Positions 49,630 through 53,914 of a DNA stretch of 53,914 nucleotides are shown here, piece after piece. Location of the stretch: the NCBI GenBank assembly GCA_964472295.1, contig CAYYJQ010000013.1, positions 1-53,914 of the forward strand. Direction: 5' to 3'. The DNA is from JAJRZX01 sp964472295. Its GTDB lineage: Bacteria > Desulfobacterota > GWC2-55-46 > JADFVP01. Each line of letters starts with the position of its first letter. Within the stretch, counting starts at the first letter, position 1. The position numbers were made by a program, and so were the translations under genes. Below the pieces are notes generated by a model, which saw nothing but the letters and a program-made list of their open reading frames with translations, was not told the origin of the DNA and searched no databases.

Positions 49630-49652
49630 CCCCTTGAAAAATACTGTATAAT
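49625..49652 (+). promoter_or_regulatory. Candidate promoter of the first cupredoxin gene
   Basis: TTGAGC (49625-49630), a 16-nt spacer and a perfect TATAAT (49647-49652). The -35 box falls in the last partial unit of the 40-bp tandem repeat, so changes in repeat number would alter the sequence just upstream. The predicted leader is about 45 nt. Confidence 0.6.
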
Positions 49653-49703
49653 AGGCTCCAATTAAAATAAGTAGTTGAAGGCTTGCACGAAAGGGAAATG
49701 GCC

Positions 49704-50393
49704 ATGAAAAAAAGCCACAAGGTCCTTGCCATCATAGCCCTGATGGCGCTGTCTCTTTTTACATCAGAGGCACGCGCAGGCGAATCTGACCTCCTAAAGG
49801 CCTTCATGAAGGCCTACAATACCAACATAGGTATGAGAGGGGTCATAGAGCGGAATAAAAAAGACGTGCCCGCGGAGATAAAAAAACTCCTTGCCGAGAG
49901 CCACGGTAGCGGCATTACCGCCGAGGCAAAGGCCCGGAAACAGTATCTTGCCGAGACCATGGCGCGAGAATACAAGAACGTTACAGGTGACATCTCCTAT
50001 CTCATAGGGGTAAAGAAGGACATATTCAACTCAAGGCTTCACGCCCCTGTGCGCTCTGTTGCAGTAAAGGGCATTCATACCATTACAATGCCCCGGGCAA
50101 CTCCAAAGGAAAAAAACGTCTTCAGGCCTGATAATATCATCATACACGCGGGTGAGTGGGTACGCTGGGTAAACGACGCTGGAGAGGCCCATATCTTTGC
50201 CTCCATGCCGCTCCTTGGGAAGCAGATACTTTTCACCCCGAGCATAAAACCCGATGAAATCTGGATCCAGCGCTTTACAGAGCCTGGCGAGTACTATTAC
50301 TTCTGTTACATACACAACAGCATGGTAGGAAAGATTACCGTGCTTCCCGCTGAGAACGAAAAAGTAAGCAGACAGAACGGACCACTTCAGTGA
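49704..50393 (+). CDS. Exported cupredoxin with N-terminal helical domain, paralogue 1
   Basis: A 229-residue periplasmic or surface copper protein. Signal peptide about 1-25 (cleavage near ARAGES). An N-terminal helical domain (about 28-115) contains AFMKAYNTN and MAREYKNVTGDISYLI. The C-terminal type I copper domain has ligands His163 (EAHIFASM), Cys201, His204 and Met207, spaced C-x2-H-x2-M as in amicyanin, two residues tighter than plastocyanin. Start choice: ATG 49704 has AAAGGGA at good distance; TTG 49683 and ATG 49698 are less suitable. Probable electron carrier for the oxidase cluster, though not adjacent to it. Confidence 0.85.
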   Translation: MKKSHKVLAIIALMALSLFTSEARAGESDLLKAFMKAYNTNIGMRGVIERNKKDVPAEIKKLLAESHGSGITAEAKARKQYLAETMAREYKNVTGDISYLIGVKKDIFNSRLHAPVRSVAVKGIHTITMPRATPKEKNVFRPDNIIIHAGEWVRWVNDAGEAHIFASMPLLGKQILFTPSIKPDEIWIQRFTEPGEYYYFCYIHNSMVGKITVLPAENEKVSRQNGPLQ

Positions 50394-50477
50394 GGGCGAA
50401 AAACAGGCGAAGATAAATATGAGAAGATGTTAATAAGGGTCTGGATGTGGTAAGAGATTTTTTTCTCTATCTCTAAA

Positions 50478-50628
50478 GGAACCTCTGAATAATTCGTCCC
50501 TGAATTATTCAGAAACGAAAAAGAAAAAACGCGGTTTTTCTTTTTCTCACATTTTCAATAACTTACAGTTATAGAAAATGGCAACACATCCATGTGTTGC
50601 AGGAAAGTCTGAAATATTCAGACTTTCC
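50478..50628 (+). mobile_element. Structured non-autonomous element (MITE-like), copy 4
   Basis: 151 bp between the two cupredoxin genes, flanked by TAAA (50474-50477 and 50629-50632). The five hairpins are all well formed: I CTCTGAATAATTC with TGAATTATTCAGA; II a long A/T stem closed by ACGCGG; III ATTTTC with inner ATAAC/GTTAT around TTACA; IV GCAACACA/TGTGTTGC around TCCA; V GGAAAGTCTGA/TCAGACTTTCC. Confidence 0.9.
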
Positions 50629-50656
50629 TAAATACGCTTAAAGCGCAGAGGGGGTA

Positions 50657-51376
50657 ATGATGAGCAATACACGGGCGTTTTTTATTACGCTTGCCGCGGT
50701 TTTTCTGCTTCTTGCAGGGCAGGCCCTGGCCAAGGAATCCATGCTTGTAGAGGCCTTCATGAAGGCCTATGACGCAAAGAACCTCGCGGACATGAGCGAA
50801 TTGATAAAGTCCAACAAAGACAAGATACCCGCCGAGGTGCGCGCCCTTGTGAAGGAGGGGCTCAAGAAAGGCCTGTCCAAGGAAGAAAAGACGGCCAAGT
50901 TCTTTACAGGGGAACTCATGGCAAGGGAATATAATAACCTTACCGGAGACTCGAGCGTCCTGATAGAACTGAAAAAGGCCGAGTTCAACTCCATGCTACA
51001 CAAGGCCGTGGAATCAAAGCCCGTGAACAGCGTAAACACCGTAGTGATACCCCTTGGCACGGACAAGGAACGAAACGTCTTCAAACCCGACAACCTGGTA
51101 ATCCACCAGGGCGAGACAGTGAGGTGGAAGAACAACGATAAAATAGCCCATATCTTCGCATCCATGCCCCTTATAGGGAGCGGCGGCATATTTACGCCAA
51201 GCCTCGAGGGAGGCGCCACCTGGGAGTTTAAATTCGACAAACCCGGCGAGTATTTTTACCTCTGCTTCATACACAAGGGTATGATAGGGAAGATAACGGT
51301 TTTGCCCAATAAGAAAACGGAGAAACCTGAACCCTCTAAAAAAACAGGGGCCGCCACGGCTCCGGCGGAAAAGTAA
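50657..51376 (+). CDS. Exported cupredoxin with N-terminal helical domain, paralogue 2
   Basis: A 239-residue paralogue of the preceding cupredoxin with the same layout: signal peptide (about 1-25), helical domain (AFMKAYDAKN; MAREYNNLTGDSSVLIE), then a cupredoxin domain with His165, Cys203, His206 and Met209 in the amicyanin-type spacing. It adds a Lys/Pro/Ala-rich tail of about 25 residues. GGGGG lies 6 nt before the ATG. The pair arose by duplication; a mobile element later inserted between them. Tail and loop differences suggest different partners. Confidence 0.85.
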   Translation: MMSNTRAFFITLAAVFLLLAGQALAKESMLVEAFMKAYDAKNLADMSELIKSNKDKIPAEVRALVKEGLKKGLSKEEKTAKFFTGELMAREYNNLTGDSSVLIELKKAEFNSMLHKAVESKPVNSVNTVVIPLGTDKERNVFKPDNLVIHQGETVRWKNNDKIAHIFASMPLIGSGGIFTPSLEGGATWEFKFDKPGEYFYLCFIHKGMIGKITVLPNKKTEKPEPSKKTGAATAPAEK

Positions 51377-51402
51377 CAACGTTTGAGACAAGGGATATGG
51401 AC

Positions 51403-51440
51403 AAGGCCGGGTCCTGCTCGTGGACACCGGCCTTTCTACA
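51403..51440 (+). terminator. Probable terminator after the second cupredoxin gene
   Basis: AAGGCCGG pairs with CCGGCCTT, extended inside by GTCC/GGAC, about 26 nt after the stop. The following T content (TTTCTACATT) is weak, so termination efficiency is uncertain. Confidence 0.5.
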
Positions 51441-51523
51441 TTGCCACGGTGCGCTCCATGAGTGCTTTCATTGCGTTGATACTGTGTTTTTTTGCTGTAT
51501 TGATGAAAACTTGATAAAGAGCC

Positions 51524-53662
51524 ATGGAAACCCTTAGCGGAAAAGTCGAGAGGATAAGGTACAGAAATAATGAGACCGGTTATACGGTCATCTCCATTCG
51601 CTCGGCCAAGGGTGAGCATACACTTGTGTGTCACGCCATTGATGTAAAGGAGGGCGACAGCATACGCGCCGGGGGCCAGTGGGTCACACACAGAAAATAC
51701 GGCCGCCAGTTTCACTCGACATACCTCGAAGTGGCCCCCCCGTCGGACGAAGAGGGGCTCTTAGCCTTTCTAACGGCCACGGTAAGGGGCATAGGGGCAT
51801 CGAGGGCCCGTGCCATAGTAGAGAGGTTTGGCATGAAGGCCATTGATATAATGGACAACGAGCCAGAGAGACTCCGTGAGGTTCCGGGCATAGGAAAGGC
51901 GCGGCTAAGGTCTATTATAGAGTCCTGGGAGAAGGGGCGCGCCATGCGCGAGGTGATGATATGGCTCCAGAAGTATGGCATAACACCGGGCTATGCCGTG
52001 AAGATATGGAAGGCCTATGGAGAAAAGACCATGGAGACCATACAGGAGAACCCCTTCCGCATAGCCGATGAGATCTGGGGCATGGGCTTCAAGATAGCCG
52101 ACAGGGTGGCCCTCCAGCTCGGCGTTCCAAAGGACTCGCCCATGAGGGTAAAGGCCTGCATACTCTATGTTCTCAAGACCGCGGCGGATACTGAGGGACA
52201 CGTCTTCCTCTTCGAGGGGGAACTCTTGAGGAGGGTGCGTGAGTATATAAGGGACCACAGCATAGACGCCGCAGGGTGCCTCGGCGTCCTCTGCAGGGAA
52301 AAAAAGGCCGTAGTCGAGACAATGGGTGCCGAAAAGGCCGTCTTTCACGCTATGTACTCAAGATTGGAGGATAACGCGGCAAGGCTTATCTTTGAACTCT
52401 CAACGGGCGTAAAAAAAAGGCTCGATCTTGATACCGAGGAGTTCATAAGGGAATATGACCGGAAGATGAATACCAGGCTCTCGCCGGAGCAGGAGGAGGC
52501 GCTGAGGCACGCCGGAGGAAAGGCCGGCCTTCTGGTGATTACGGGGCTTCCGGGCACCGGTAAGACAAGCGTCTGCAAGGCCATACTTGACCTTTACGAC
52601 AGAGGGGGTATGGAGTACCGGCTATGCGCCCCTACTGGAAGGGCTGCGGAGAGGCTCGGCGAGGCCACGGGAAGGACGGCAAAGACCATTCACAGGCTCC
52701 TTGGATACAATGGCACGGCCTTTGAACATGGAAAGGGAAACCGCCTTGAGTGCGATGCCATTCTCGTGGACGAGAGTTCCATGGTAGATATAGGTCTCTT
52801 TAACAGTCTTCTTGAGGCGGTCCGCAAGGGGACGAGGATTGTCTTGATAGGAGACACGGCGCAGTTACCCTCTGTGGGGCCGGGGAATGTCCTCTGTGAC
52901 GTAATAGCATCTGGGTGCGCCACGGTGGTAAGGCTTAAGACCATATTCAGACAGGCGGCGAGTTCGCCAATAGTGCTTGGCGCGCACAGGATAAACGCGG
53001 GAGAACTTCCAGAGTTCAGGGGAGACTTTACCTTTGAGGAGAGCGCGCAGGAGCGCCTAACAGAGAGACTCCGGTGCCTTATGCCAGGGCTTGTGAGTCG
53101 CTACGGTGATGTGCAGGTCCTCTGCCCCATGAACAAGGGCGCCGTGGGTATAGGAAACATAAACAGGGTGCTTCAGGATACGCTCAACCCCAGGGGCGCT
53201 GACAAGATGGAGATAGAGAGGGGCTTTCTGAGACTCAGGACAGGGGATCGCATTATCCAGCTTAAGAACAACTACAATAAAGATGTCTATAACGGGACAA
53301 TCGGGATTGTCAGGGACATTGATAAAAAAGACGAGAAGCTCCATGCCGACTTCGACGGCAAGGCCGTGGAGTATGACTTTGACGAACTCGACGAGATAAG
53401 GCTCGCCTACTGCATAAGCATACACAAGAGCCAGGGGAGCGAGTTCAGGTGCGTTGTCCTCTGCCTTGTGAACTCTCACTACATAATGCTAAGGAGAAAA
53501 CTCATCTATACGGCTGTGACACGGGCAAGGGAACGGTGCCTTATTTTAGGAGAGAGGCGTGCGGTAAGCATGGCCGTAAAGAACGTAAACGAGAGGCCGA
53601 GAAACACGCGCCTTGCCCAGAGGGTGCAGGAGCACATTGCAGGAGGTCTCGGCCTGTTCTAA
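51524..53662 (+). CDS. recD2: RecD2-type ATP-dependent DNA helicase
   Basis: A 712-residue SF1B 5'-3' helicase of the RecD2/TraA-like family. The N-terminal OB-like and helix-hairpin-helix part contains GIGASRARAIVERFG and EVPGIGKARLRSI. Walker A GLPGTGKTS is at about residue 340, Walker B VDESSMVD near 415, and GDTAQLPSVGPGNVL follows. The C-terminal UvrD-like region has SIHKSQGSEF and YTAVTRARE. Members without RecB/RecC act in DNA repair and replication restart. The gap before it holds the cupredoxin terminator and no clear promoter. Confidence 0.93.
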   Translation: METLSGKVERIRYRNNETGYTVISIRSAKGEHTLVCHAIDVKEGDSIRAGGQWVTHRKYGRQFHSTYLEVAPPSDEEGLLAFLTATVRGIGASRARAIVERFGMKAIDIMDNEPERLREVPGIGKARLRSIIESWEKGRAMREVMIWLQKYGITPGYAVKIWKAYGEKTMETIQENPFRIADEIWGMGFKIADRVALQLGVPKDSPMRVKACILYVLKTAADTEGHVFLFEGELLRRVREYIRDHSIDAAGCLGVLCREKKAVVETMGAEKAVFHAMYSRLEDNAARLIFELSTGVKKRLDLDTEEFIREYDRKMNTRLSPEQEEALRHAGGKAGLLVITGLPGTGKTSVCKAILDLYDRGGMEYRLCAPTGRAAERLGEATGRTAKTIHRLLGYNGTAFEHGKGNRLECDAILVDESSMVDIGLFNSLLEAVRKGTRIVLIGDTAQLPSVGPGNVLCDVIASGCATVVRLKTIFRQAASSPIVLGAHRINAGELPEFRGDFTFEESAQERLTERLRCLMPGLVSRYGDVQVLCPMNKGAVGIGNINRVLQDTLNPRGADKMEIERGFLRLRTGDRIIQLKNNYNKDVYNGTIGIVRDIDKKDEKLHADFDGKAVEYDFDELDEIRLAYCISIHKSQGSEFRCVVLCLVNSHYIMLRRKLIYTAVTRARERCLILGERRAVSMAVKNVNERPRNTRLAQRVQEHIAGGLGLF

Positions 53663-53831
53663 GGTCCAGGCAGATAGTGATGATATGCCTGTGGAAGGGA
53701 TGGCCGTAAACGCCATGCCCGGCGAATCCCCTTGATTTCAGAGCATGGAAAGGTTATAAAATTAAGGTCAGGTTTGGCGGAGTAATCCCGCTCTTTCTTC
53801 GCTTCCTCAACTCCTGTTCATAAGATATAAT

Positions 53832-53909
<78 letters not shown>

Positions 53910-53914
53910 TTTTC

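Overview
The window looks like chromosomal DNA of a Gram-negative, respiring bacterium. It is GC-rich, makes heavy use of ATA and AGG codons, and often starts genes with TTG. Several traits point to an uncultured lineage of the Nitrospirota or Desulfobacterota type: a complete nuo operon with two nuoM genes and a NuoL with a lengthened lateral helix, a CydA-like membrane oxidase subunit surrounded by c-type cytochromes, and the order ispE / tRNA-Gln / prs / rplY / pth. Assignment to a phylum is inference and weak.

Layout. 1-6.1 kb (minus strand): membrane pyrophosphatase hppA, pth, rplY, prs, tRNA-Gln, ispE and a 61-codon coupled ORF. 6.1-23.35 kb (minus): nuoABCDEFG, a cyclic-nucleotide-binding-fold gene, then nuoHIJKLMMN, with a sigma70-like promoter upstream of nuoA. 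23.6-29.4 kb: a nitrilase-family gene (minus), then gatC-gatA-gatB and an acyltransferase (plus). 29.5-31.1 kb: an AbrB/PIN toxin-antitoxin pair and an A+T-richer orphan gene with a class III nucleotidyl-cyclase-like fold. 31.1-35.5 kb: Nudix, galT, ferritin-like, fabI and an EndoQ-type PHP protein. 35.5-38.3 kb: a double-Usp protein and a radical SAM/SPASM protein, both ending in a PCP_red domain, plus a small membrane protein. 38.6-43.9 kb (minus): a respiratory cluster with a 38-residue membrane peptide, a CydA-like protein, two monoheme cytochromes and a diheme cytochrome fused to an ethylbenzene-dehydrogenase-type heme domain. 44.1-49.4 kb (minus): CBS/DRTGG family II pyrophosphatase, an MDR dehydrogenase, nth, a polyprenyl synthase and a TIGR02757 protein. 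49.7-53.9 kb (plus): two paralogous cupredoxins, recD2 and tRNA-Pro.

The most unusual content lies between the genes. A 150-151 bp non-coding mobile element occurs four times, each copy with a 4-bp target duplication and imperfect 18-bp terminal inverted repeats. Each copy folds into five consecutive hairpins whose stems differ between copies by compensatory changes. A second, longer structured repeat family has terminal inverted repeats of about 45 bp that themselves contain covarying hairpins. One copy of the first element sits inside the loop of a hairpin of the second family, and removing it restores the empty site. Another copy split what was a tightly spaced operon, with stop and start 4 nt apart.

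Functionally, most genes serve energy conservation: NADH oxidation with a probable extra proton channel, two different pyrophosphatases, c-type cytochromes, cupredoxins and a bd-like oxidase. The rest are housekeeping genes (tRNA-dependent amidation, isoprenoid, fatty-acid and nucleotide synthesis, DNA repair).
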